Source: Alphaproteobacteria bacterium
Lineage (GTDB): Bacteria > Pseudomonadota > Alphaproteobacteria > Caulobacterales > Parvularculaceae
Assembly: GCA_016125425.1 (NCBI GenBank)
Contig: WGLT01000020.1
Location: 55,350-119,349, forward strand
Length of the DNA: 64,000 bases
Direction of reading: 5' to 3'
Shown: piece by piece, positions 43,909 through 51,912 of the stretch
Position numbering within the stretch: position 1 is the first letter of the stretch
Layout of the letters: the number at the start of each line of letters is the position of its first letter
Notes under the pieces: generated by a model
Databases searched by the model: none
Seen by the model: only the letters and a program-made list of their open reading frames with translations
What the model was told of the DNA's origin: nothing
Program-made: the position numbers and the translations under genes

Positions 43909-45291
43909 ATGTCGTTTGAAGATCTCGGCCTCGAGCCGTCTATCCTAAAAGCCGTCTCTGAAGCCGGCTATTCCGAACCCACCCCGATCCAGAGAGCCGC
44001 AATCCCCGAAGCGATCAGAGGACGCGACGTTTTGGGCATCGCCCAAACCGGAACGGGCAAGACCGCCTCCTTTACGCTGCCTATGATCCAGCGCCTGTCG
44101 AAAGGACGGGCGCGCGCGCGGATGCCGCGATCGCTGGTGCTCGCGCCAACGCGCGAACTCGCCGCACAGGTCGCGGACAACTTCGAGAAATACGGCAAGT
44201 ACCAGAAGCTCTCGATGGCGCTGCTTATCGGCGGCGTCTCTTTCGCCGATCAGGACGCGAAACTGACGCGCGGCGTCGACGTGCTGATCGCCACGCCCGG
44301 CCGCCTGCTCGACCATTTCGAACGCGGGCGGCTTCTTCTCACCGGCATTGAGGTGATGGTCGTCGACGAAGCCGATCGGATGCTCGACATGGGCTTCATC
44401 CCCGATATCGAGCGGATTTTCAAACTCACGCCGATAACGCGACAGACCTTGTTCTTCTCGGCGACGATGCCGCCGGAGATCCAACGCATCACCGATCAGT
44501 TTTTGCACGACCCGGCGCGAATCGAAGTCGCTCCTCCCGCCACCGCCGCGGCGACGATCTCGCAGCATATCCTTCGCCTCGAGACAAAAGCCGACAATGT
44601 GAAGCGCGCCGGACTTCGCAAGCTCCTCGACACAGAGGGCGTCAAGAACGGAATCATCTTCTGTAACCGCAAATCGACCGTCGATATCGTTGCAAAATCG
44701 CTGCAAAAGCACGGCTATAACGCGCGGCCGATCCACGGCGACCTCGCCCAGGCTTTTCGCATGGAGACGCTTGAGAAGTTCCGCTCAGGCGAGACGAAAT
44801 TCCTTGTCGCCTCGGATGTCGCGGCTCGCGGCCTCGATATCCCCGACGTCAGTCACGTTTTCAATTTCGACGTTCCGGTGCATGCGGAGGATTACGTCCA
44901 CCGCATCGGACGGACGGGCCGCGCGGGCCGGCAAGGAACAGCCTTCATGCTGGTGACGCCCGCTGACGGCAAACAATATGACGCGATCCTGAAGATGCTC
45001 GGCGTCAAGGAGATCGATGCGCTCAATATCAAGGTCGATGTCGAGCCGCGCGAGCAGCGCTCGCGCGCGGACGAACGCCCGCGCCGAGAAGAGCGCGGCG
45101 AACGCGGGCGGGGCCGCCGCCGGACGCGTCCGGACCGCGAGCCTTCCTCCTCGACGAGAGAAAAGAATGCCGCCGCGCCGGCCGGCGATCGGGAGCGTCC
45201 GCGCAAAAACGCCGAGCCGCGCCGCCGAAAAGAAGAATCCGAGGATGTCGTCGGTCTCGGCGATCACGTGCCCGCTTTTCTGCTGCGCTAG
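43909..45291 (+). CDS. rhlE: DEAD-box ATP-dependent RNA helicase (RhlE-like)
   Basis: RNA helicase of 460 residues. All motifs are present: the Q motif SEPTPIQRAAIPEAIRGRDV, motif I AQTGTGKTASF, Ia PTRELAAQ, II VVDEADRMLDMGF, III FSATMPPEI, IV IIFCNRKSTVD, V VASDVAARGLDIPDV and VI HRIGRTGRAGR. The C-terminal extension from about residue 375 is strongly basic and Arg-rich (RREERGERGRGRRRTRPDRE), as in RhlE proteins acting in ribosome assembly or RNA decay. The long leader may allow temperature or feedback control. Its stop overlaps that of the MarR gene. Confidence 0.95.
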   Translation: MSFEDLGLEPSILKAVSEAGYSEPTPIQRAAIPEAIRGRDVLGIAQTGTGKTASFTLPMIQRLSKGRARARMPRSLVLAPTRELAAQVADNFEKYGKYQKLSMALLIGGVSFADQDAKLTRGVDVLIATPGRLLDHFERGRLLLTGIEVMVVDEADRMLDMGFIPDIERIFKLTPITRQTLFFSATMPPEIQRITDQFLHDPARIEVAPPATAAATISQHILRLETKADNVKRAGLRKLLDTEGVKNGIIFCNRKSTVDIVAKSLQKHGYNARPIHGDLAQAFRMETLEKFRSGETKFLVASDVAARGLDIPDVSHVFNFDVPVHAEDYVHRIGRTGRAGRQGTAFMLVTPADGKQYDAILKMLGVKEIDALNIKVDVEPREQRSRADERPRREERGERGRGRRRTRPDREPSSSTREKNAAAPAGDRERPRKNAEPRRRKEESEDVVGLGDHVPAFLLR

Positions 45292-45767
45292 CCGTCTGCG
45301 GGACTCAGGCCTCTGCAATCGCCCGCTTTTTCGATCGCTTCGGCGATGGCGACGGCCTCAGCCAGCTCTGCCGGGCTGAGGACCGCGAGCGCTTCGGCGA
45401 TGATCTCTATCCTGCCCCGTCGTCCCCGCTCGACAAGGCGGCGGCCTTTCGCGGTCGCGCATACAAGCACCTGTCTTGCATCCGCGCGGGCGCGTTCGCG
45501 CTTTGCAAGGCCGAGCGTTTCCAGCGCCGACACGATGCGCGAAATCGCAGGCGCCGACACGTCCTCAATTTCGGCGAGCGCGCCGACGGTCTGAGGGCCG
45601 GCAAAATTCAGAACGGAAAGCAGAGAAATTCGCTCCGGGCTAAGTCCGGTCTCCTTATCGGCCGCCCTGGCGCGTCGCAGGAGATGAATCGAAAGTGAAT
45701 GAAGCGCGTTCGCCGCCCGCATTTGCGGCGTGTCCGCGAGCCCGTCAGGAAGCGGTGGAATTGACAT
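45288..45767 (-). CDS. MarR-family transcriptional regulator
   Basis: Winged-helix regulator of 159 residues. The DNA-binding core is ERISLLSVLNFAGPQTVGAL, EIEDVSAPAISRIVSALETL, GLAKRERARADARQVLVCAT (the wing), followed by AKGRRLVERGRRGRIE and a C-terminal dimerisation helix. The ATG at 45767 is used; an upstream TTG is less likely. It is divergent from the VOC gene, and the 58-base gap between them contains a perfect AT-rich dyad. It probably represses both genes until an effector binds; the effector is unknown. Confidence 0.9.
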   Translation of the reverse strand: MSIPPLPDGLADTPQMRAANALHSLSIHLLRRARAADKETGLSPERISLLSVLNFAGPQTVGALAEIEDVSAPAISRIVSALETLGLAKRERARADARQVLVCATAKGRRLVERGRRGRIEIIAEALAVLSPAELAEAVAIAEAIEKAGDCRGLSPADG

Positions 45768-45772
45768 TTTAC

Positions 45773-45801
45773 TTAACAAGCTTAATAATTAATGTAGTTA
45801 A
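45773..45801. promoter_or_regulatory. AT-rich dyad operator between marR and the VOC gene
   Basis: TTAAC and GTTAA (45773-45777, 45797-45801) and, inside them, TTAAT and ATTAA (45782-45786, 45788-45792) are all symmetric about base 45787. This is the most AT-rich spot for some distance and lies where both promoters must be, six bases from the MarR ATG. Likely the binding site of the MarR protein. Confidence 0.6.
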
Positions 45802-45825
45802 ATAAATAGCGAAGGGAGGCCGCGA

Positions 45826-46218
45826 ATGCAAGCGACAGCGCCCGCCGGCTCGATTACGGGCCTCGGCCAAATTCATATCAGCGTTTCAGACATCGACCGG
45901 GCCGTCGCTTTTTACCGCGACGTCCTCGGGCTCAAATTTTTGTTTCAGGTCCCCGGCCAGCCGATGGCTTTCTTCGACTGCGGCGGCGTCAGGCTTTATC
46001 TCGGCGTCCCGACAAGCCCGGAGTACAAGGCGAATTCCTTCCTCTACTACCGGGTGAACGATATCGGCGCCGCCTATGAGCGGCTCGCCGGAAACGGCGT
46101 CGCCTTCCTCGGCGAACCGCGCGCGATCCGCCGGACCGAGAACTCTGAATTATGGATGGCCGGATTTCGGGATCCGGACGGCAATTATGCGCAGATCATG
46201 GAGGAAAAGCCTCGCTAG
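45826..46218 (+). CDS. VOC-family (glyoxalase/bleomycin resistance-like) protein
   Basis: Vicinal-oxygen-chelate protein of 130 residues with two beta-alpha-beta-beta-beta units: GLGQIHISVSDIDRAVAFYR at the start (His as first metal ligand), FFDCGGVRLYLGVPTSPEYK, SFLYYRVNDIGAAYERLAGN, and the last glutamate in PDGNYAQIMEEK. It may be a dioxygenase, glyoxalase or a binding protein for a toxic compound; the sequence does not say which. GGGAGG lies six bases before the ATG. It is divergent from the MarR gene that probably controls it. Confidence 0.9.
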   Translation: MQATAPAGSITGLGQIHISVSDIDRAVAFYRDVLGLKFLFQVPGQPMAFFDCGGVRLYLGVPTSPEYKANSFLYYRVNDIGAAYERLAGNGVAFLGEPRAIRRTENSELWMAGFRDPDGNYAQIMEEKPR

Positions 46219-46631
46219 TCGTCGCGGTGGACTTTCTCCTGGCGCTCATGGCGCTCTTGCGCCTCAAGGGAAAGCGTCGCGATCGGGCGCGCCTCCAGAC
46301 GGCGAATGCCGATCGGTTCTCCGGTTTCTTCGCAATAGCCGTACTCGCCGGTCTCAATGCGGCGAAGCGCGGCGTCGATTTTCGCAATCAATTTGCGCTG
46401 GCGATCGCGCGTTCTGAGTTCGAGCGCCTTCTCCGCTTCGCTTGAGGCGCGATCCGTCAAATCCGGCAGATTGTGATTATCTTCCTGAAGTTGGTCGAGA
46501 GTCCCCTTGCTCTCGCGCAATATGTCTTGTTTCCACTCGAGAAGCTTGCGCCTGAAATACTCTTTTTGCCTCTCATTCATGAAAGGTTCGTCCTCGGACG
46601 GACGGTACTCCTCGACCTCGGCTTCCGACAT
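46215..46631 (-). CDS. dksA: RNA polymerase-binding transcription factor DksA
   Basis: DksA of 138 residues, which enters the RNA polymerase secondary channel and acts with ppGpp. The coiled coil with the acidic tip is in LDQLQEDNHNLPDLTDRASS, and the globular part is YGYCEETGEPIGIRRLEARP then IATLSLEAQERHERQEK. Of the four zinc cysteines in E. coli DksA only the first remains (C, T, S, A), a pattern known from alphaproteobacterial DksA proteins. The ATG at 46631 begins the family sequence. Its stop overlaps that of the VOC gene. Confidence 0.95.
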   Translation of the reverse strand: MSEAEVEEYRPSEDEPFMNERQKEYFRRKLLEWKQDILRESKGTLDQLQEDNHNLPDLTDRASSEAEKALELRTRDRQRKLIAKIDAALRRIETGEYGYCEETGEPIGIRRLEARPIATLSLEAQERHERQEKVHRDD

Positions 46632-47111
46632 CGGTTTCACTCCCGTTACGACACGCCCCGCCGATAACCGCACCGCCTACCCTGCGGCGAGTGCGCGGCT
46701 TGTATAGCGGCGTGATCCGGCCTGCTCAAGCAAACTTTGAACCAGCCCGGAGCCCGCCCCGGACTGGTCGAGGACTATGATTTGGACCTTTGAACAAATG
46801 CTTTCAGAAGTCGGCGTTTGCGCACGGCCTGCGCTTTCCGGTTCCTGCCGCTCGCCCCCCCGGCGAAGGCGCCGGGCGGGCGGCGACGCCCGCGCTGCGC
46901 TGCAAAATAACCGCCCGGCGCGCGCATGAGCGCCGGCCTCCGGCCCGATCGGCGCCGCGGGCGCCGGATTCACTCCGTGTCCACACTTATTGACAGAACA
47001 TCAACACAATGACGACGAAATGAAGGCACGAACGACAGAGAGTATTTAGGCGATTGGGGCACAAGAAGGAGACTTGTCGCGCCGCTCCGCGGCCCAAACG
47101 GATGCAGCCTC
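46632..47111. other. 480-base non-coding region between dksA and the FlgN-like gene
   Basis: Divergent region expected to hold both promoters. I see a TTGACA at 46990-46995 on the plus strand but no convincing -10 at the right distance, a very GC-rich segment at 46850-46970 with short inverted repeats, and no open frame with coding character on either strand. No riboswitch or RNA gene was recognised. Confidence 0.4.
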
Positions 47112-47453
47112 ATGGCTCTTGTCGCAATGAACGCCGAAATGCGGGTGCGCACCTTGATCGCGCTCACTGAAGAGCTGACGGCGATTTTCGCGCAAGAGAA
47201 TGCGGCGATCACGGCCGGGCGGCCCGAAGACGCAGCGCCCCTGCGAGACGACAAGTTCCGTCTCGCGGCGGCCTATCGGGACTCAATCCGCCGGATCGCC
47301 GCCGATCGCGCCGTTCTCGACGGCGCCAGCGAGCCGCTCCTCGAAAAACTCCGAGCGACCACCAGCGTCTTTGAACGTCACGTCGTCGAACAGCACAATC
47401 TGATGTCGGGCGTTCCCGCCGCCCCGACTCCGCGTCACTTACCCGGCGCGTAA
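47112..47453 (+). CDS. FlgN-like / putative flagellar export chaperone
   Basis: A 113-residue, largely helical protein: LIALTEELTAIFAQENAAIT as a first long helix with the FlgN-type pattern, then LRDDKFRLAAAYRDSIRRIA, and ATTSVFERHVVEQHNLMSGV as a third. This layout (helix, Lys/Arg-rich turn, AYR block, final helix) resembles the FlgN-like proteins of alphaproteobacteria that chaperone hook-associated proteins. The similarity is by pattern only, and there is no flagellar operon around it. The ATG at 47112 is used. Its 3' end overlaps the YbjN-type gene by 19 bases. Confidence 0.45.
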   Translation: MALVAMNAEMRVRTLIALTEELTAIFAQENAAITAGRPEDAAPLRDDKFRLAAAYRDSIRRIAADRAVLDGASEPLLEKLRATTSVFERHVVEQHNLMSGVPAAPTPRHLPGA

Positions 47454-48136
47454 TTCACCGAAAAATCAACGTCGTTCGTGTTCGCGATCGCTGTCGAAAC
47501 GGCGGCGCGATAGTCCGTGATTCCGAACGCTTCCGAGGGATTGCGGCGCGCCGGTTCAGCCTGGGGCGGCGTCAATTTGGACACCGCACGGCTCGGCTTT
47601 TCAAAAGCCACCGATGCGGATCCGGCCCGGGAATTCACGAAGGACGCGACGTCACGCAGAAAATAGTAGACGGTCGCCTTGAAGAGATCGCGCGAGTGCC
47701 CGCCTGCGACGATAATGTTGCGCCCGAATAATATGGTCTGCTGCTCGGGAAGATTGACGGCTGTGGTCACCGTCGCCCGGCCGTTAAAGGCGTTGAGGTC
47801 GTCATAAGTGCTGCCAGCCGAAGGCGCAGCCGCAAGAATGATCGTGTTGAGGCAGCCGACGGCCTTCGCCTGATCGTCGCAGCCAAAAAACTGGAACATG
47901 AACCGCGCGCCGCCGTCGGTCGACGCCAAAAGCACCGGCGTTCCGTCCTCCGAGGCCGTCAATTGGGTGTGGACGCCAAGATCTGTCATCATCGAAACGA
48001 CGTCGCTTGCGCTGATCCGGTTCATGACGCCGCTTGTCGCCAGCATGCTGTTCGACGTCTGGGCCGCCGCCGGAGCCGCGCCCAAACCAGCCACAACAGC
48101 CGCCGAAACGGCCGCAAATATCCACGATTTCAGCAT
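47435..48136 (-). CDS. exported YbjN-domain protein
   Basis: A 233-residue protein with a signal peptide (MLKSWIFAAVSAAVVAGLG, likely cleavage after APAAA near residue 25). The mature domain has the YbjN pattern: SASDVVSMMTDLGVHTQLTA, then RFMFQFFGCDDQAKAVGCLN, and a region for the second half (DLFKATVYYFLRDVASFVNS). The C-terminus is Pro/Ala-rich, then FGITDYRAAVSTAIANTNDV. YbjN-type proteins are proposed sensors or chaperone-like; none is firmly characterised. It is divergent from the lysozyme gene across 137 bases. Confidence 0.7.
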   Translation of the reverse strand: MLKSWIFAAVSAAVVAGLGAAPAAAQTSNSMLATSGVMNRISASDVVSMMTDLGVHTQLTASEDGTPVLLASTDGGARFMFQFFGCDDQAKAVGCLNTIILAAAPSAGSTYDDLNAFNGRATVTTAVNLPEQQTILFGRNIIVAGGHSRDLFKATVYYFLRDVASFVNSRAGSASVAFEKPSRAVSKLTPPQAEPARRNPSEAFGITDYRAAVSTAIANTNDVDFSVNYAPGK

Positions 48137-48273
48137 CTTATCCCCTTGAACTGCGCCATTACCCCTGCGGTCAGCTTAGCACAGGAGCCAAATTTTGGAA
48201 CAAAATCCGTGAAACCCGCTTTACGCGGCTGCGGGTTTTGACGCTAAAATGCGCCCAGTGGGGAAATCTGCGT

Positions 48274-49170
48274 ATGAAAGTCTCGGAAGCTGGCATCGAC
48301 CTCATAAAGCGATTTGAGGGCCTCGAGCTCGCCGCCTATCAGGATATCGCGGGGATCTGGACGATCGGCTACGGCCATACCGGACCGGACGTAAAGCCGG
48401 GCATGAAGATATCGGAAAGCGAAGCCGAGGACCTTCTCAAAAAGGACCTCAAGCCGCGCGAACACGCTATCGAAAGTCTGGTCAAGGTTCCGCTGAACCA
48501 GAACGAGTTCGATGCGCTCGTATCCTTCGTTTACAATGTCGGCGAGAACGCCTTCAAGAACTCGACGGCGCGCGCGCGGCTCAATCGGGGCGATTACGCC
48601 GGAGCGGCCGAGGCACTGACCTGGTGGAACAAGGCGACCATCAACGGCGTTCTACAGCCGGTGACGGGTCTCACGCGCCGGCGCGCGGCGGAAAGCGCGC
48701 TTTTCCTGACGCCGACAAACCCGCCGATTGTCGGAGACAAGACCAAGGTCTCCGAAAATTCCCGCGTGACCCCGGTCGAAGATTCCCCGCGCCGGGGCAA
48801 TCTCGCGGAGAGTCGGACCGTCCAGGGCGCGACTGTCGCCGGCGGCGCGGGCGTCGCCGCCTCGACGCTCGGAAAAAACAACGCCGAGGAGCTGAACAAA
48901 ATCGCCACCGGCCAGACGGGCGCCGCAACGGCGCCCGCAACGACAACTGCAACCGGAGAAACGGGCGCGCCGAGCGAGGCGACGACGGGGTCGACAACAA
49001 CAGTGACCACGACCACGACGGCCTCGACCGAAACGGCGCCGCCCATGTCGTCCGTCGAGAAGCATCAGGCCGACGCGCAAATTCAGCTCGCGCTCCTCAT
49101 CCTGATCGTGCTTGGCGCGCTCTATGTGATATTCGCGCGAATTGACGACTGGATGCACTATCGTCGCTGA
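48274..49170 (+). CDS. membrane-anchored GH24 lysozyme
   Basis: A 298-residue protein whose first 145 residues are a complete phage-type lysozyme. The catalytic set is Glu15, Asp24 and Thr30 (RFEGLELAAYQDIAGIWTIG, then YGHTGP), followed by VPLNQNEFDALVSFVYNVG and GLTRRRAAESALFL. A linker of about 120 residues rich in Thr, Ala and Gly (STTTVTTTTTASTETAPP) leads to a C-terminal membrane helix (about 271-290, LALLILIVLGALYVIFA). The N-terminus has no signal peptide, so topology is odd: a tail-anchored enzyme. No phage genes are nearby. Confidence 0.88.
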   Translation: MKVSEAGIDLIKRFEGLELAAYQDIAGIWTIGYGHTGPDVKPGMKISESEAEDLLKKDLKPREHAIESLVKVPLNQNEFDALVSFVYNVGENAFKNSTARARLNRGDYAGAAEALTWWNKATINGVLQPVTGLTRRRAAESALFLTPTNPPIVGDKTKVSENSRVTPVEDSPRRGNLAESRTVQGATVAGGAGVAASTLGKNNAEELNKIATGQTGAATAPATTTATGETGAPSEATTGSTTTVTTTTTASTETAPPMSSVEKHQADAQIQLALLILIVLGALYVIFARIDDWMHYRR

Positions 49171-49192
49171 GGACGCCGGTTTTTTCAACCTG

Positions 49193-49489
49193 TCAGGATT
49201 CGCCGGCCGATCCGGCCGGCTGGTCTTTTCCTGATTTGCCGTTCGCGCCGTTCCGGCTGACCTGCTCCGGATAAAGCAGACAGGACAGAAACAGGAACGA
49301 CGCCGCCACGAGCAGCGCCATCGCAGCCCAACCGCCCCCGAGCTCGCCGAGCCAGTTTCCGACCGCGCACACGCAGGCGATCACCAAATAAGGCAGAATC
49401 GGCGGATCCTGGCGCAAATAGCGCACGACAAACAGCGACAGCGAGACGATCAGCAGACTAACCGAATAAATGTCGTATACTGAGATCAT
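49193..49489 (-). CDS. small three-helix membrane protein (possibly XrtV-accessory-like)
   Basis: A 98-residue membrane protein with helices at about 7-25 (IYSVSLLIVSLSLFVVRYL), 32-47 (LPYLVIACVCAVGNWL) and 52-72, and a short polar tail. The pattern VYD..., an R-rich turn, P...Y..., CAVGNWLGELGGG resembles small accessory proteins described with exosortase V systems, but I recall that family imperfectly and cannot confirm it. The ATG at 49489 follows GGGGAG. It is convergent with the lysozyme gene and downstream of the Mur ligase on the same strand. Confidence 0.6.
   Translation of the reverse strand: MISVYDIYSVSLLIVSLSLFVVRYLRQDPPILPYLVIACVCAVGNWLGELGGGWAAMALLVAASFLFLSCLLYPEQVSRNGANGKSGKDQPAGSAGES
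49202..49231 (+). terminator. terminator-like hairpin after the lysozyme gene
   Basis: GCCGGCCG, a three-base loop and CGGCCGGC (49202-49220) form a perfect eight-base-pair stem, followed by TGGTCTTTTC. It lies 31 bases after the lysozyme stop and inside the last codons of the convergent small gene. Confidence 0.45.
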
Positions 49490-49593
49490 GGCGCTCCCCT
49501 GATTCCGCCGCCGGTTTGATGCGATCTCGGCGACCATGGTTTCACGGAAAGCTTTCCAATTCGGAAATCACCGGCAGCCGAAGGCGCCCAACC

Positions 49594-50994
49594 TTAACCA
49601 ATCCGATCCATAATCTCGGCGGCGAATTGCGTCAGGCTGTCATCGCGCGCGCCCATGATGACAATTCGGTCTCCGGGTCGAGCCGCGCCAAGGATGAAGT
49701 CGCCGCACTGGGCTCTTGTCTCAAATTGGGCCGCTTTGCGTCCCTTGGCGAGAACCCCGTCAACGATGTCCCGGCTTGAAACGCTCCGGTCGACAGTTCC
49801 GCCGAAATAGGCGGGCTCCGGCAGGATGAGAATATCGTCCGCTGCAAGATTATCGGCGAAGCACGCTATGAACTCGTTCTTCATTTTGGCGAGGGGGCCG
49901 AAACCGTGCGGTTGAAACATCACAATCAGGCGGCCGGAAAATTCATGCAGCGTCGTGAGACTCGCGGCGATCTTGTCGGGATTATGCGCGAAGTCGTCGA
50001 TAATCGTGATCCCGCCCTTTTCGCCGACATATTCGAGCCGGCGGCGAACCCCTGCAAAATCGTTGAGCGTGCGAGCCGCCTCCGCGAAAGGAACGCCGCA
50101 CGCTTGCGCCGCCGCTAACGCGGCAAGGGCGTTCTCGACATTGTGGCGGCCGGGCGCCTTCAAAGCGACCGGCGCGCGCGTTTTGCTCGCCCGCTCATAA
50201 GCTGAGAACGAGACGCCGAACCTTTCGGGCGAAAGATCAAGGGCCGTGATATCGGCATGCTCGTTTTCAACGCCGAAGGTGATCGTCTTGCCGCGCTGCG
50301 CATTTTCAGCCAGCTTGGCTGTTTCCGGATTGTCCAGATTGAGGACCGCGATTTCCGCTTTCTCCGCGAAAGCCGCGAACAGCGCGCGAAGTTCGTCTAA
50401 CGATTTATGGTCGAGAGAAACATTCGTGACGACGGCGACCTTGGGGATAAAGTCGGCGATCGAGCCGTCGCTCTCATCGACCTCGCTTACGAAAATCCCG
50501 CCCGATCCCACGCGCGCGCTGACGAATGGCGCGTCGGCGGACGCAAAATTCTTCATGACGGCCCCGTTCACGATGGTCGGATCGCGGCCGGTCGCGTGAA
50601 GAATCCAGCCGATCATGGCGGTCGTGGTGGATTTTCCGCTCGTGCCGGCGACGCCGACGCTGATCGGCGCGGCGTTGAACAAACCTGCCAGGAGCTGGGC
50701 GCGCGTTATGCGATAGGCGCCGATCTCGCGCGCCGCGACAACGTCCGGCACGTCGTTCTCGACGGCGGCGGAGACGACGAGTATCTGATCAGGATTCGTC
50801 ACGCCGCTGCCGTCCTGCGCAAAGAGTCTTATCCCGCAAGCGCGAAGGAATTCGAATTTCGGGGCGGTCCGACCTTGATCGAGCGCGCGGTCGGAGCCCT
50901 CGACCTCGTGGCCCTGCGCCTTGAGTATAAGCGCGAGAGGCAGCATGCCGCTGCCCCCGACGCCGCACATGAAATAGCGTTTCTTGTCGGTCAT
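49594..50994 (-). CDS. MurC/Mpl-like Mur ligase
   Basis: Mur ligase of 466 residues, the family that joins amino acids or peptides to UDP-MurNAc. The N-terminal domain starts [17 protein letters not shown], the ATP loop is [17 protein letters not shown] (Ser in place of the usual His and Thr residues), with [14 protein letters not shown] and [15 protein letters not shown], and a C-terminal domain with [15 protein letters not shown]. Overall similarity is between MurC and Mpl. Being outside a cell-division cluster and beside an LD-carboxypeptidase favours a recycling role like Mpl. The ATG at 50994 begins the domain. Confidence 0.85.
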   Translation of the reverse strand: MTDKKRYFMCGVGGSGMLPLALILKAQGHEVEGSDRALDQGRTAPKFEFLRACGIRLFAQDGSGVTNPDQILVVSAAVENDVPDVVAAREIGAYRITRAQLLAGLFNAAPISVGVAGTSGKSTTTAMIGWILHATGRDPTIVNGAVMKNFASADAPFVSARVGSGGIFVSEVDESDGSIADFIPKVAVVTNVSLDHKSLDELRALFAAFAEKAEIAVLNLDNPETAKLAENAQRGKTITFGVENEHADITALDLSPERFGVSFSAYERASKTRAPVALKAPGRHNVENALAALAAAQACGVPFAEAARTLNDFAGVRRRLEYVGEKGGITIIDDFAHNPDKIAASLTTLHEFSGRLIVMFQPHGFGPLAKMKNEFIACFADNLAADDILILPEPAYFGGTVDRSVSSRDIVDGVLAKGRKAAQFETRAQCGDFILGAARPGDRIVIMGARDDSLTQFAAEIMDRIG

Positions 50995-51054
50995 GACAGG
51001 ATCGCTATAGGCGGAATCGGGTAACAACAAGTCAACAAGAAGGCAGTCCTCCCC

Positions 51055-51912
51055 GTGAGCAGATCCAGGCAAATCGCAGTCGTCGCCCCTGCGTCTCCCG
51101 TCAAAAAAGAGATCGCAGAAAGGGTCGAGGCGTTGGCGGCGTCGATTCCGGGCGGCCCCAGAGTGCGCTTCCATCCGCAATGTTTTTCGACGGAAGGCCA
51201 CTTTGCAGGCTCGGACGCCGAGCGCAGCGCAGCGCTGCTGGAGGTCGCCAATGACCCGGCCGTGGACGCCGTCTGGTTCGGACGCGGCGGCTACGGATCG
51301 GGCCGGCTCGACGAAACTCTGTTCGGCGCGTTGAACGACGCCGCGCGCCGAAAGACTTACCTGGGCTACAGCGATCTCGGTTTCGTGCTCGCACGGCTCC
51401 TCGCGACAGGCGTCGGCAAGCCCGTGCATGGTCCCATGCCATCCGATATTGCGCGCCCCGGCGGAGAAGACGCCGTGCGGCGCGCCCTGTCGTTTCTCGC
51501 GGACGGCGACCTGGCCGGAATCGAGCCGACAGCCCGGGCCGGGCGGAACGTCGTCGCTTTCAATCTGACGATACTTGCGCATCTCATCGGCGCGTCCTGG
51601 GCGCCGGATTTGTCGGGATGCGTGATCATGCTCGAAGAAACATGCGAGCATCATTACCGGATCGACCGCTGTTTCTTCACGCTCTTCCAGAACCCGGGCG
51701 TGCGCAAGGCGGCGGGAATCATGCTCGGCCGATGCAGCGACATTCCGGAAAACGATCCCATATTCGGCAAATCAGAAGAAGAAATCGCGCGCTACTGGTG
51801 CGATCGCTATGGCGTTCCCTATCTGGGCCGCGCGGATATCGGACATGACGCCGGCAATAAGATCGTGCCGTTCGGCGGCGTTCAGGTCGCGGACGCCGCT
51901 TTCGCCTCCTGA
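51055..51912 (+). CDS. LD-carboxypeptidase (peptidase family S66)
   Basis: Cytoplasmic S66 peptidase of 285 residues that trims the terminal D-Ala from tetrapeptides during murein recycling. Features: [40 protein letters not shown], the catalytic Ser region [52 protein letters not shown] with the Glu, and [20 protein letters not shown] with the His. The start is GTG at 51055. It is divergent from the Mur ligase by 60 bases. Together the two suggest recycling: LdcA makes the tripeptide that an Mpl-type ligase reuses. Confidence 0.9.
   Translation: MSRSRQIAVVAPASPVKKEIAERVEALAASIPGGPRVRFHPQCFSTEGHFAGSDAERSAALLEVANDPAVDAVWFGRGGYGSGRLDETLFGALNDAARRKTYLGYSDLGFVLARLLATGVGKPVHGPMPSDIARPGGEDAVRRALSFLADGDLAGIEPTARAGRNVVAFNLTILAHLIGASWAPDLSGCVIMLEETCEHHYRIDRCFFTLFQNPGVRKAAGIMLGRCSDIPENDPIFGKSEEEIARYWCDRYGVPYLGRADIGHDAGNKIVPFGGVQVADAAFAS

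Noticed and set aside
45773..45801. CtrA site in the marR-VOC gap
   Set aside because: TTAA words are present, but the spacings are five bases, not seven, and the whole is a symmetric dyad better explained as a MarR operator.
47112..47453. Assignment as a phage or toxin-antitoxin component
   Set aside because: No partner gene is present and the helical pattern fits a FlgN-like chaperone better, though weakly.
48274..49170. Prophage signalled by a phage-type lysozyme
   Set aside because: No terminase, capsid, tail, integrase or holin gene is near, base composition is unchanged, and the enzyme has its own membrane anchor.
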